This document shows, piece by piece, positions 1-7,340 of a stretch of 64,000 nt of DNA; positions within the stretch are counted from its first letter, which is position 1; the number at the start of each line of letters is the position of its first letter. The notes under the pieces are model-generated. The model had not been told where the DNA came from. It saw nothing but the letters and a program-made list of their open reading frames with translations, and did no database searches. This DNA is from Telluria antibiotica (GTDB lineage Bacteria; Pseudomonadota; Gammaproteobacteria; Burkholderiales; Burkholderiaceae_D): assembly GCF_011682055.1 (NCBI RefSeq), contig NZ_JAAQOM010000018.1, positions 1 through 64,000 of the forward strand, in the 5' to 3' direction. A program made the position numbers and the translations under genes.

Positions 1-46
1 ATTCGTGCTGCGCCGACGCTTCTTTTGTTCTGCTTCACCCGCCAAA

Positions 47-77
47 ATAGTCCCCGCTAAAAAATAGTGGGGACTAT
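47..77. repeat. Perfect 9-bp inverted repeat, AT-rich loop
   Basis: The arm ATAGTCCCC (47-55) is repeated inverted as GGGGACTAT (69-77), separated by a 13-nt A-rich loop. It is not followed by a T-run on either strand, so it is not a classical terminator. It could be a protein-binding or recombination site. I do not recognise the sequence. Confidence 0.5.
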
Positions 78-173
78 GTTGAGTGGCGCGCTATCGGGTG
101 TCTACACGGTGCTGGGACGACGCTTACTAAAGTGCTGGACTCAGCAGGACAGAAGCGGACGCTACAAGACAAA

Positions 174-209
174 AAACCCCCGAGCCTCAGTATGAGATTC
201 GGGGGGTTT
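174..209. terminator. Bidirectional terminator-like hairpin
   Basis: AAACCCCCGA (174-183) pairs with TCGGGGGGTTT (199-209), with one extra G as a bulge and a 15-nt loop. A-tract and T-tract flanks on the two sides give U-runs on both strands, the usual look of a bidirectional intrinsic terminator. The gene it serves would lie to the left of the window or has been lost. Confidence 0.6.
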
Positions 210-474
210 CAGGTGTTTGCTGAAGCTCATCAAACAGCATTCTGGCGGAGGCGGTGTCCGCCAACCTCTCCTATGAAGAATGCCGATTTTTTGGATTTAC
301 CCACGCTTTTACCCCCGCGCCTAAAGTAGGAAACCTAAGACACTGGCGCGCTTCAGATTCGGTAGACGCTCAGTTAAGGTAAATGTTCTTGGCAAATTAA
401 GTGCGACTGCTCTGCAGGCCGTTTTACCTCTTATGAATCAATGAGTCAGCTCTAAAACGCACCTTTCACCACCT

Positions 475-500
475 TGAATCGCCCCGGCTTTCGTGGAGGC
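475..500 (+). repeat. IS terminal inverted repeat, orfB end
   Basis: Outer 26 bp of the IS at the orfB (3') side. It starts TGAATCGCCCC and matches the other terminus at 21 of 26 positions. Confidence 0.85.
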
Positions 501-546
501 CGGTTTATGTGAGTCAGGCTGGGATAGCCTGACCGCTCAACTGCTC

Positions 547-1416
547 CTAATAGTTTGCCTCAGCCTCAGCCGGCGGTATATAGCCGAGCGGTTCTAGCAG
601 GCGATGGTGGTTGAACCAGGACACCCATTCCAGCGTGGCCAGTTCGACGGCCTCACGTGTTTTCCAGGGAGCGCGACGGTGGATCAGCTCTGCCTTGTAA
701 AGCCCGTTAATCGTCTCGGCCAGGGCATTGTCGTAGCTGTCGCCCTTGCTGCCCACAGACGGCTCAATGCCTGCCTCTGCCAAGCGTTCACTGTATTTTA
801 TCGATACATATTGCGAGCCCCTATCGCTGTGATGGACCAACGCGTTTCGTTCCGGTTGGCGCGCGTACAGCGCCTGCTCCAGAGCATCGAGGACGAAGTC
901 GGTTCGCATCGAGCTGCTGACACGCCAGCCAACGATTCGCCGGGCGAAAACGTCGATAACGAAGGCCACGTAGACGAAGCCCTGCCATGTCGAAACGTAC
1001 GTGAAATCGCTGACCCACAACTGGTTCGGCCGCTGCGCCTTGAACTGGCGATTGACCCGGTCGAGCGGGCATGGCGCCTTCGTATCGGCGGCTGTCGTGC
1101 GTACGACCTTGCCGCGCATGACACCACGCAGGCCGGCCTTCCGCATCAAACGCTCCACGGTACAGCGGGCCACATCGGTTCCCTCACGGCGCAGCTGTCG
1201 CCAGACTTTGTCGGCTCCGTAGACCTGCAGATTCGCCTGCCAGACCCGCTCAATATCGACGCTCAGCACATCGTCACGCTGGACACGTGCGCAGCCCAAT
1301 GCCGGATTACGCTGCTGCGCCGCGTAACGCCAGTAGCCCGACGGCGCGACCTGCATCACCCTGCAGATCGGCTCGACACCGTAGGCATGGCGGTACTGGT
1401 CGATGAACGCCCTCAC
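547..1416 (-). CDS. IS3-family transposase OrfB (DDE catalytic subunit)
   Basis: This 289-residue integrase-core protein carries the catalytic DDE triad in the expected contexts: D in DFTYVSTW, D in HHSDRGSQY, and E in DNALAETINGLYK. An N-terminal HTH_21-like segment precedes the rve core. It begins with GTG, overlapping the end of orfA by 4 bp in the -1 frame. IS3 elements normally make the active transposase as an OrfAB fusion by programmed -1 frameshifting, so the GTG start marks the frame rather than the main product. There are no internal stops and the element looks potentially active. Confidence 0.93.
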   Translation of the reverse strand: MRAFIDQYRHAYGVEPICRVMQVAPSGYWRYAAQQRNPALGCARVQRDDVLSVDIERVWQANLQVYGADKVWRQLRREGTDVARCTVERLMRKAGLRGVMRGKVVRTTAADTKAPCPLDRVNRQFKAQRPNQLWVSDFTYVSTWQGFVYVAFVIDVFARRIVGWRVSSSMRTDFVLDALEQALYARQPERNALVHHSDRGSQYVSIKYSERLAEAGIEPSVGSKGDSYDNALAETINGLYKAELIHRRAPWKTREAVELATLEWVSWFNHHRLLEPLGYIPPAEAEANY

Positions 1417-1736
1417 GACTTGAAGCGGCGGTCGAGCTCCGCCTGGGCGAAAAACGCACTCGCCAGGCGCAAAATCTCGTTTGCCTTACGCAGCTCGCGC
1501 ACTTCCCGCTCTAGCGCCTTGATGCGTTCGTCTTCGGCGGTGGTCGGACCTGGTCGCTGGCCGGTATCGCGCTCCTGCTGGCGTATCCAGCGACGTAGCG
1601 TCTCAGGCGTACAGCCGATCTTGGCTGCGATCGATTCAATGGCCGCCCACTGCGAACTGTACTCGCTGGCAGCCTCGCTGACCATGCGCACGGCGCGCTC
1701 GATGACTTCGGGGGAATACTTGGGTTGTTTCTTCAT
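1413..1736 (-). CDS. IS3-family transposase OrfA (HTH DNA-binding subunit)
   Basis: This 107-residue protein has an HTH_Tnp_1-type DNA-binding segment over roughly residues 5-60 (SPEVIERAVRMV; TPETLRRWIRQ) followed by a coiled-coil/leucine-zipper stretch (ALEREVRELRKANEILRLA) used for OrfA/OrfAB multimerisation. It ends in the usual ASAFFAQAELDR tail. The ATG lies 25 bp inside the right terminal repeat. It overlaps orfB by 4 bp, as expected for the frameshift arrangement of the family. Confidence 0.93.
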   Translation of the reverse strand: MKKQPKYSPEVIERAVRMVSEAASEYSSQWAAIESIAAKIGCTPETLRRWIRQQERDTGQRPGPTTAEDERIKALEREVRELRKANEILRLASAFFAQAELDRRFKS

Positions 1737-1760
1737 GACTCCATTTTCTCAAACAATGGA

Positions 1761-1786
1761 GCCTCTACAAAACCCAGGGCGGTTCA
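1761..1786 (-). repeat. IS terminal inverted repeat, orfA end
   Basis: Outer 26 bp of the IS at the orfA (5') side. Read inward on the minus strand it starts TGAACCGCCCT. Its first three bases, TGA, fall in frame with the interrupted Rieske gene next door and end its translation. Confidence 0.85.
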
Positions 1787-1927
1787 GTTCGAGATCGCCT
1801 GCACCTTGCCTGCGTCGTCGCGGAAGAACAGCACAGATTCGTTCAACAGGGTGCGCTGGAACAGCGTGTCATGTGCGACCTCGTGGTCCCATGCCGCCAC
1901 ATACCAGGTATTGCGTAGAAAAGTCAT
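1784..1927 (-). pseudogene. VanA-like Rieske oxygenase, 5' fragment cut by IS
   Basis: The first 47 codons begin MTFLRNTWYVAAWDHEV, the characteristic N-terminus of vanillate O-demethylase oxygenase (VanA)-type Rieske non-haem iron proteins. Translation runs to QAISN and then stops at TGA (1786-1784), which is the terminal trinucleotide of the IS. The Rieske cluster ligands, which would follow within about 10 residues, and the catalytic domain are lost, and no remainder is found on the other side of the IS. The start follows GGAGACGACA, the Shine-Dalgarno style seen before many genes here. The fragment is divergent from a TetR gene that probably controlled it. Demethylase activity cannot be encoded by it. 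Confidence 0.85.
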
Positions 1928-1966
1928 TGTCGTCTCCGTGATCGCGCCATGCGCTCGATAATTCTG

Positions 1967-1985
1967 ATGTATGCTCCGCATACAT
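1967..1985. promoter_or_regulatory. Putative TetR operator, perfect 8-bp inverted repeat
   Basis: ATGTATGC (1967-1974) and GCATACAT (1978-1985) form a perfect palindrome around a TCC spacer. It sits 39 bp upstream of the interrupted Rieske gene and 54 bp upstream of the divergent tetR start. Position and symmetry fit an autoregulatory TetR operator, so tetR may now repress only itself and the IS-truncated transcript. Confidence 0.7.
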
Positions 1986-2039
1986 TGACTGAATGATGGC
2001 ACAATCGCGTTTATTTGCAAAGGATCCGAACGTCTTTTT

Positions 2040-2684
2040 ATGGCCACTGACCGCGCTTATCATCATGGCGACCTGCGGGCGGCGCTGATCGCCCGCGCCC
2101 TGGAAGTCGTCGAAACGCAAGGACACGAAGCGGTGTCGCTGCGCGCCATCGCCGAGGAACTTGGCGTGAGCCGGGGGGCACCCTACCGGCATTTCCCCGA
2201 GCGCGACCACCTGCTGGCCGAGGTGGCCTCGGTGGGATTCGAGTGGTTGGATGCCTTCGCGCAGGACGAGTCGATGCGCAATGCCGATCGGGCAGCGCGT
2301 GTGGTCGGCGCGGCGCAACAGTTCCTGGGCTTCGTCCGCGCACATCCACAACTGTTTCGGCTGATGTATGAATCCGGCCTGTTCCAGCGCGCGGATGCCT
2401 TCCCCCACCTGGCGGCCGCGCAGCGTGGCGTGTACGAACGCATTCACGCGCTGTTCGCCGAGGCGCTGGCCGGCGTGCCCGGCCTCGACGGCGACGGGGT
2501 GAAGGCCCGGGTGATCGCGTTCTGGTCGACGCTCTTCGGCTACGCCACGATCAGCCAGGCGGCCTTGCTGCAGCCGTACATGGTCGGCGGCCTATCTGCC
2601 GACGAGATCGAGGTGCAGATCATCTGCACTGCGCTCGGACCGGAACTTGCCGCCGCTATGCACGGTGGCCGGGACCACGCCTGA
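2040..2684 (+). CDS. TetR/AcrR-family transcriptional regulator
   Basis: This 214-residue TetR-type repressor has its N-terminal helix-turn-helix at about residues 32-53 (SLRAIAEELGVSRGAPYRHF), the family signature. The helical ligand-binding domain contains FWSTLFGYATI, which resembles the WHG (TetR_C_33) C-terminal group. It is transcribed away from the truncated VanA-like gene across an intergenic region holding a perfect 19-bp palindrome, so it probably repressed that demethylase in the absence of an aromatic inducer. The last 93 bp overlap, antisense, the 3' end of the chemoreceptor gene that converges on it. Confidence 0.9.
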   Translation: MATDRAYHHGDLRAALIARALEVVETQGHEAVSLRAIAEELGVSRGAPYRHFPERDHLLAEVASVGFEWLDAFAQDESMRNADRAARVVGAAQQFLGFVRAHPQLFRLMYESGLFQRADAFPHLAAAQRGVYERIHALFAEALAGVPGLDGDGVKARVIAFWSTLFGYATISQAALLQPYMVGGLSADEIEVQIICTALGPELAAAMHGGRDHA

Positions 2685-4202
2685 AAGCGCGTGCACATCG
2701 GGCGTCAACCTGATCCTGGCCACGACGGCCGACAGCCGTTGCGCCTGTTCGCGCATGGCGACGGCCGATGCCGCGCCTTGCTGTACGAGTGCCGCGTTCT
2801 GCTGCGTCACCCCGTCCATGTCGACGATGGCCCGGCTAACCTGGTCGATCCCGCCGGATTGTTCCGCGCTCGCGCGTGCGATGTCGCCGACCATGGCTGT
2901 GACGCGGCGCACGCTCGCGACGACGTCTTCGATCGTCGCCCCCGCCTCGCCGGCAAGCCTGTTCCCATCCCGGACCTGCGCCGTCGACGCACCGATCAAT
3001 GCCTTGATTTCCTTCGCGGCCAGCGCGGAACGGTGCGCGAGGTTGCGCACCTCGCTGGCGACGACGGCGAATCCGCGGCCCTGCTCCCCCGCCCTTGCCG
3101 CTTCCACGGCAGCGTTCAGCGCCAGCAGCTTGGTCTGGAAAGCGATGCTGTCGATGACGCCGATGATGTCGACGATCCTGGCCGACGCCCCGCCGATCGA
3201 CGCCATCGTCGCCACGACATCGCCGACCACTACGCCGCCCCGTGCAGCCACCTCGGCGGTGTTCTTGACCAGGCCATCGACCTGCCGTGCGCTGTCCGCA
3301 TTCTGCTGCACCGTCGTCGTCAATTGCTCCATGGACGCCGCCGTCGCGGACAGCGCCGACACCTGCGCGTCGTTGCGCTCCGCCAGCTCGCGGCTGCCGC
3401 TCGCCATATCCTCCGCCATCGGCAGCAGCATGCCCGTGGTCTCGCGCAGATCGGCCACCATGCTCCTGATCCCCTCCTGCATGCGTGCCAGTGCGGCGGT
3501 GATCTGGCCGATCTCGTCGCCGGACACCGGTTCGATGCGGCGGGTCAGGTCGCCCGCGGCGATTGCCTGCGTCAGGTCGATCACGTGCCGCAGCGGGGCC
3601 GATATCGACCGCAGCAGCGACACCGCCACGACCACGGCGGTGGCCAGGCTGAACGCAAGCACGGTGAGCGCGCACCGTACCGAGAACGCGTGGTCTTCGA
3701 GCGCCTGCCGGTAGGACTGGCCGCCATCGCTCTCCTGCGCCATGCTGATGCGCTGCGCCTGCGCGATCGCGTTCGCCATGTCCTGCTGTAGGGCCGGGAT
3801 CGACACGGCGGCATCCGGCTTCGACAGCATGCGCAGGTCGGCCGCCAGCGCCGTCCAGCTGCGGTCGAACGCGTCCGCCAGCTTGCGCGTACCGGGCGAT
3901 TGGGGCTTGCCGCGATAGCTCGCCCAGTTGCGCCCCAGGTCGGCCGCCAGGCCGTCCAGGATCGCGGCGTCGGCCGGCGCCGTACCGCCCGCATTCAGGA
4001 TCGCGCCTTGCATCGAGAACAGGTCGACCTTGACGCGGTCGAGCAGCGCCACCGCCATCAGGCGCTGGTCGTACAAGGTCTCGACCGACGACTTCGAGGC
4101 ATTGAAGCTGACGATGGCGCCGACGCTGGACACCAGCGACAGGACGGACAGGATCGCGAGGCCGCACAGCAGCCGCGTCCTGATCGAAAGGTTGCGCATC
4201 AT
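2592..4202 (-). CDS. Methyl-accepting chemotaxis protein
   Basis: This 536-residue inner-membrane chemoreceptor has TM1 about 10-34, a helical periplasmic sensor of about 140 residues, TM2 about 177-198, HAMP about 199-250 and an MCP signalling coiled coil with the hairpin tip near 353-390. The tip is close to consensus, but FQTN is replaced by FQTK (Lys about 358), unusual at this conserved site. The ATG at 4202 overlaps the TGA of the epimerase gene (ATGA), suggesting translational coupling; a second ATG follows at 4199. As the last gene of the SMP-30/FAA-hydrolase/epimerase operon, it probably steers the cell toward the substrate or an intermediate of that pathway. Its 3' end overlaps tetR antisense by 93 bp. 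Confidence 0.93.
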   Translation of the reverse strand: MMRNLSIRTRLLCGLAILSVLSLVSSVGAIVSFNASKSSVETLYDQRLMAVALLDRVKVDLFSMQGAILNAGGTAPADAAILDGLAADLGRNWASYRGKPQSPGTRKLADAFDRSWTALAADLRMLSKPDAAVSIPALQQDMANAIAQAQRISMAQESDGGQSYRQALEDHAFSVRCALTVLAFSLATAVVVAVSLLRSISAPLRHVIDLTQAIAAGDLTRRIEPVSGDEIGQITAALARMQEGIRSMVADLRETTGMLLPMAEDMASGSRELAERNDAQVSALSATAASMEQLTTTVQQNADSARQVDGLVKNTAEVAARGGVVVGDVVATMASIGGASARIVDIIGVIDSIAFQTKLLALNAAVEAARAGEQGRGFAVVASEVRNLAHRSALAAKEIKALIGASTAQVRDGNRLAGEAGATIEDVVASVRRVTAMVGDIARASAEQSGGIDQVSRAIVDMDGVTQQNAALVQQGAASAVAMREQAQRLSAVVARIRLTPDVHALSGVVPATVHSGGKFRSERSADDLHLDLVGR

Positions 4203-5170
4203 GGCGTGCAGTCCGTGTCGCGTGCGCACGCGTTCACGACGAGCCGGTCGACGTCCCCGTCATGGCGGAAACCGATCCGTTCGGCGGCCGACGCGTCGAG
4301 CGGTGGAAAGCGCCCGAACGCCTGCTCCAGCGCGTCGTTGGGCGCGTACGAGACCAGGTCGCGCCGGTCGTCGCCATAGCGCCGGGCCAGGGCGTCCACC
4401 AGTTCGGCAACGCGCAGCCGCAGCACCGGCAGCGTCCAGTCGCGCCGCGTCTCGACCTCTTTCTCGTCCAGGGCGGCCGCATGCAGCAGGTTGTCCACGC
4501 AGCACCCCACCGACATCCACCATGCCACCGCGTCGGCCGACACCGGGCAGGTGAACCGTTCGCCGTCGCGCAGCTTCCAGAAGATGTCGCTCATGAAGGC
4601 CGACAGCAGGCCCGTCGGCTCGGCGAGCCGGGCAACGATGCCGGGCAGGCGCACGATACGCCCGTCGATCCACCCGCGCCGGCTGTAGTCCTTGACCAGG
4701 ATTTCGTCGACCAGCTTGTGCGCGCCATAGCTCAGGCTAGGGCGCATCGGCGTAGCGTCGTCGACCAATGCGGGCATCGGTGAACCGTACACGGCGATCG
4801 TGCTCGCGAACGTGAAGCGGGTCGGCGGCGCCGGCTGGGCGCGCAGCAGCTCCAGCATGGCCAGCGTCGCGCGCAGGTTGACGTCCAGCCCCAGCGCGTA
4901 GCTCTTCTCCGCCGCGCCGCCCGGAATGCTGGCCAGGTGGATGACGTGATCGACCCGTTCCGCGAACGCCTCGCGCAACACGGCGTCGTCGGCGATACTG
5001 CCGCGCACAACACGCACGTGCGCATCGTCGATGCTGTCGTCCGCTTCGAGATCGACCAGGGTCAGCCTGGAAAACGGTGCCTGTCCAGCGCCGATGCGCC
5101 CCGCGCGCAGCAGGCGCCGCACCAGGTGGCGACCGACGAAACCGTTCGCCCCCGTGATCAGTACGTTCAT
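4199..5170 (-). CDS. NAD-dependent epimerase/dehydratase (DenD-like)
   Basis: This 323-residue extended SDR has the Rossmann motif GANGFVG (7-13), FASTIAVYGS, and the catalytic pair Tyr148/Lys152 in SYGAHKLVDE. The DYSRRGWIDGR and LASIPGGAAE segments resemble the D-erythronate dehydrogenase (DenD) group of sugar-acid dehydrogenases; that assignment is from memory. It overlaps the FAA-hydrolase stop by 4 bp upstream and the chemoreceptor start by 4 bp downstream, so the three genes are translationally coupled. In this operon it may oxidise a hydroxy-acid fragment left after ring cleavage. The substrate is unknown. Confidence 0.88.
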   Translation of the reverse strand: MNVLITGANGFVGRHLVRRLLRAGRIGAGQAPFSRLTLVDLEADDSIDDAHVRVVRGSIADDAVLREAFAERVDHVIHLASIPGGAAEKSYALGLDVNLRATLAMLELLRAQPAPPTRFTFASTIAVYGSPMPALVDDATPMRPSLSYGAHKLVDEILVKDYSRRGWIDGRIVRLPGIVARLAEPTGLLSAFMSDIFWKLRDGERFTCPVSADAVAWWMSVGCCVDNLLHAAALDEKEVETRRDWTLPVLRLRVAELVDALARRYGDDRRDLVSYAPNDALEQAFGRFPPLDASAAERIGFRHDGDVDRLVVNACARDTDCTP

Positions 5171-6162
5171 GCGTCGGCTCCCTCGCGCGGCGCCACGAAG
5201 CGGTGCTCGATGGCGCCGAACACGGACTGGCCGTCGCTGCCTGTCACGTCGAAGCGCAGGCGGTCGCCGTAGCGCAGGAAGGCGGTGCGCGGCTCGCCGT
5301 GGTCTATCGTCTCGATCGCGCGCCGCTCGGCCAGGCACGCGGAACCGACCTCGCGGTAATTCTTGTTCGATACCGTGCCGGACCCGACGATCGTGCCGGC
5401 GCCCAGGTTGCGGTTGTACGCCAGGTGGCGAATCAGCTCGCCGAAACCGAAGTCCATCTCGCCGCCGTTCGGGTGGCCGAACCAGTCGCCGTTGCGCGCC
5501 ACGTGCATGTCCAGGTGCACGCGGCCGTCGCGCCACGCGTCGCCCAGTTCGTCCGGCGTCACGGCGACCGGCGCGAACGCGGCGGCGGGCTTGGCCTGGA
5601 TGAAGCCGAAGCCCATCGACAGTTCGCGGAACAGGTGTGCGCGCATACTGACGTCGTTGAAGATCGTGATCAGCCTGACGTGATCCAGAGCCTCCCGCGC
5701 GCCGACACCCATCCGGACGTCGTCGAGGACGACGGCGAATTCGCCCTCGAAATCGCCGTTGTCGTCCTCCGACGGGAACGCATAGTCGTCGCACGGACCG
5801 CGAAAGTCGTCGCCCTGGCGCTGGATCAGGATCGGTACGCCGGGCGTCTTCTTCACGGTCAGGTTATAGGCGCGTTCCATGATGTCGCCATGGTTCAGGA
5901 ACGCCGACGCGTCGATGAACTGGTAGGCGCGCGGGAACGGCGGCGCCGCACGCGCAGGGTCGAAATCGAAGGCGTCGGCCAGCGCGCCCGCGTTCAGTGC
6001 ATCGTAGCGGGCGCGCAGCGCCGGTTCGACGGTGCTCCAGTTCTCGATCGCGGCCTGCATCGTCGCCGCGACGGGTGCCGCGTCCACGGCGCGGGCCAGG
6101 TCGCGCGAGACGATGACGAGGCGGCCGTCGCGGAAACCGTTCTTGAGTGTAGCGAGCTTCAT
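5167..6162 (-). CDS. Fumarylacetoacetate hydrolase family protein
   Basis: This 331-residue FAA-hydrolase has an N-terminal extension domain (about 1-80) and the C-terminal beta-roll catalytic domain. The metal-binding acidic cluster FEGEF is at 138-142, with a further Asp in IFNDVSMR, then GSGTVSN near 265. The family cleaves C-C bonds of acylpyruvates or diketo acids (fumarylacetoacetate, acylpyruvate, hydroxymuconate-type products) using Mg2+. It is the second gene of the lactonase-led operon divergent from the NodD-like regulator, so a ring-cleavage product is the likely substrate rather than tyrosine-derived fumarylacetoacetate. It overlaps the epimerase gene by 4 bp. Confidence 0.9.
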   Translation of the reverse strand: MKLATLKNGFRDGRLVIVSRDLARAVDAAPVAATMQAAIENWSTVEPALRARYDALNAGALADAFDFDPARAAPPFPRAYQFIDASAFLNHGDIMERAYNLTVKKTPGVPILIQRQGDDFRGPCDDYAFPSEDDNGDFEGEFAVVLDDVRMGVGAREALDHVRLITIFNDVSMRAHLFRELSMGFGFIQAKPAAAFAPVAVTPDELGDAWRDGRVHLDMHVARNGDWFGHPNGGEMDFGFGELIRHLAYNRNLGAGTIVGSGTVSNKNYREVGSACLAERRAIETIDHGEPRTAFLRYGDRLRFDVTGSDGQSVFGAIEHRFVAPREGADA

Positions 6163-6191
6163 GTGTCTCCTTCGTTGTCGTTGAATTCGTG

Positions 6192-7208
6192 TTACCAGTG
6201 GATCAGCGGCAGGCCCGCCACCGGGGCGCGGAAATACGGGATCGTCGTGCCGATCAGGCTGCCCAGGTAGACCGTGCGCAGGTCCGGGCCGCCGAAGGTC
6301 AGGCTCGCCATCCAGGGCGCGAGCGGCCCGCGCGCCGCCTGCATGATTTCAGGCGTCAGGGTCTTGTCGGCGAAGTGGCGATTCAGGCGCGCCGTCGCTT
6401 CCGCATTGCCGTCGTCCAGCAAGGTCAGGACCTCGCCGTCGGGCGTCAGTGCGATCAGCTTGTCGCTCATGATCAGCGTGATCCACAGGTTGCCGTATGC
6501 GTCGAACGCGAAGCCGTCCGGGAACCCTTCGAGTTCGGCCGGGCCGTAGACCTCGCGGCCGTACAGCTCGCCATCGTCGGCCACGCGCAGGCGCGAGATT
6601 CGGCGCGCGTTGCTCTCCACGACGTACAGCCACTCCTCGTTCGCGTCGAAGCGGATTTCGTTGGTGCCGCCGAAGCCGTCGGCCACGATGCGGATGCCCT
6701 TCTCGTCCATCAGGGCGATATAGCCGTCGAGGACGCCCGAGTTGATCGAATCGGTCCATGGCACCGTGCGCGTGGTGACGGTCAGCCAGGTGCGGCCTTT
6801 CGAATCGCGCATGACGAAATTGGCCTTGCCGATCGGGCGGCCGTCGATCTCCGAGTACAGCGTGCGCAGGAGACCGTCCGTGGTCAGCAATTCGACGCTG
6901 TCGGTGCCCCAGTTGGCGATCAGGATGTCGCCGTTTTCCATCAGCGCGAGGCCGTTCGGCAGCGAGCCCCTGGCCATCACGTAGCGGTCGGCGAAGCTGT
7001 CCTGCGCGGCCGCACCTTCGGCCCGCACGGGCACGATCAGGCGCTGCCTGCCGTCCGGTTCGATGCGCATCACGCCGCCCCTGGCGTCGGCGACCAGCAG
7101 GCTGCCGTCACGTTGCGCCAGGATGCATTCGGGGCGCTGCAGGTCGGTGCCGATGGTGCGGATCTGGCCTCGGTCGACCTGCCAGCCCTTGAGAGGATTC
7201 GTGCTCAT
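6192..7208 (-). CDS. SMP-30/gluconolactonase/LRE family protein
   Basis: This 338-residue six-bladed beta-propeller of the SMP-30 type has repeated blade motifs such as LPNGLALMENGDILIAN and FPDGFAFDAYGNLWIT, which carry the Asn and Asp residues that usually bind Ca2+ or Zn2+ in these lactonases. No signal peptide is visible, so it is cytoplasmic. As first gene of the operon divergent from the NodD/FdeR-like regulator it probably opens a lactone formed during aromatic (flavonoid) breakdown. A putative regulator site lies 68 bp upstream. Confidence 0.88.
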   Translation of the reverse strand: MSTNPLKGWQVDRGQIRTIGTDLQRPECILAQRDGSLLVADARGGVMRIEPDGRQRLIVPVRAEGAAAQDSFADRYVMARGSLPNGLALMENGDILIANWGTDSVELLTTDGLLRTLYSEIDGRPIGKANFVMRDSKGRTWLTVTTRTVPWTDSINSGVLDGYIALMDEKGIRIVADGFGGTNEIRFDANEEWLYVVESNARRISRLRVADDGELYGREVYGPAELEGFPDGFAFDAYGNLWITLIMSDKLIALTPDGEVLTLLDDGNAEATARLNRHFADKTLTPEIMQAARGPLAPWMASLTFGGPDLRTVYLGSLIGTTIPYFRAPVAGLPLIHW

Positions 7209-7275
7209 GCTCGTGTTGTCTTTCTTGGTGATGTTGCAGGTACGGTCATCTTAGGGATCAAAAAAGCCTATGAAT

Positions 7276-7303
7276 AACCGTTTATATCGATTTAAACTAA
7301 CGG
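7276..7303. promoter_or_regulatory. Putative NodD/FdeR-type operator, copy 1
   Basis: This 28-bp element lies between the SMP-30 gene and the divergent LysR gene, starting AACCGTTT, with ATATCGATTT in the middle and ending CGG. A second element matching at about 20 of 28 positions lies upstream of the DUF1302-led operon (20256-20283). AACGGGAAA adjoins both. The ATCGATT core recalls nod boxes bound by NodD proteins. It lies 37 bp before the regulator and 67 bp before SMP-30, the normal distance for a LysR-type shared operator. Confidence 0.6.
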
Positions 7304-7340
7304 GAAAAACGATAGAAAGCCGAAGGGCTGCGGAGACACC

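Larger units (their letters stand above)
1..474. other. Gene-free left flank with two inverted repeats
   Basis: No convincing gene is visible between the window edge and the insertion sequence. The only sizeable reading frame (132-329, 65 codons) has no recognisable domain and runs through a terminator-like hairpin. Two secondary-structure elements are present: a long inverted repeat at 47-77 and a terminator-like stem-loop at 174-209. No tRNA or integrase is recognised. This flank is not the missing remainder of the Rieske gene that the IS cuts, so the left and right flanks of the IS do not look like the two halves of one target site. Confidence 0.5.
475..1786 (-). mobile_element. IS3-family insertion sequence, complete, 1312 bp
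   Basis: The element has two overlapping transposase frames (orfA, orfB) bounded by imperfect terminal inverted repeats that begin TGAATCGCCCCGG on the left and TGAACCGCCCTGG on the right (inward), 21 of 26 positions matching. Length, ORF layout and the TGAACCGCC-type termini are typical of IS3-family elements. The bases outside the ends (CCT on the left, GTT on the right) do not form the 3-4 bp target duplication expected after simple insertion. The right terminus interrupts a VanA-like gene and supplies its stop codon. The subgroup is not assigned. Confidence 0.93.

Noticed and set aside
132..329. 65-codon frame in the left flank
   Set aside because: No homology or ribosome-binding site, and it runs through a terminator-like hairpin.
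1..474. tRNA gene or phage attachment site in the left flank
   Set aside because: No cloverleaf, anticodon arm or CCA end could be traced, and no integrase is in view.
604..1941. Long plus-strand frame of 445 codons across the IS
   Set aside because: It is antisense to orfB and orfA, which have clear transposase motifs; composition is that of a shadow frame with no domain.
2836..4167. 443-codon minus-strand frame rich in Arg and Gly
   Set aside because: It lies inside the chemoreceptor gene in another frame; GC-rich DNA produces such open shadow frames.
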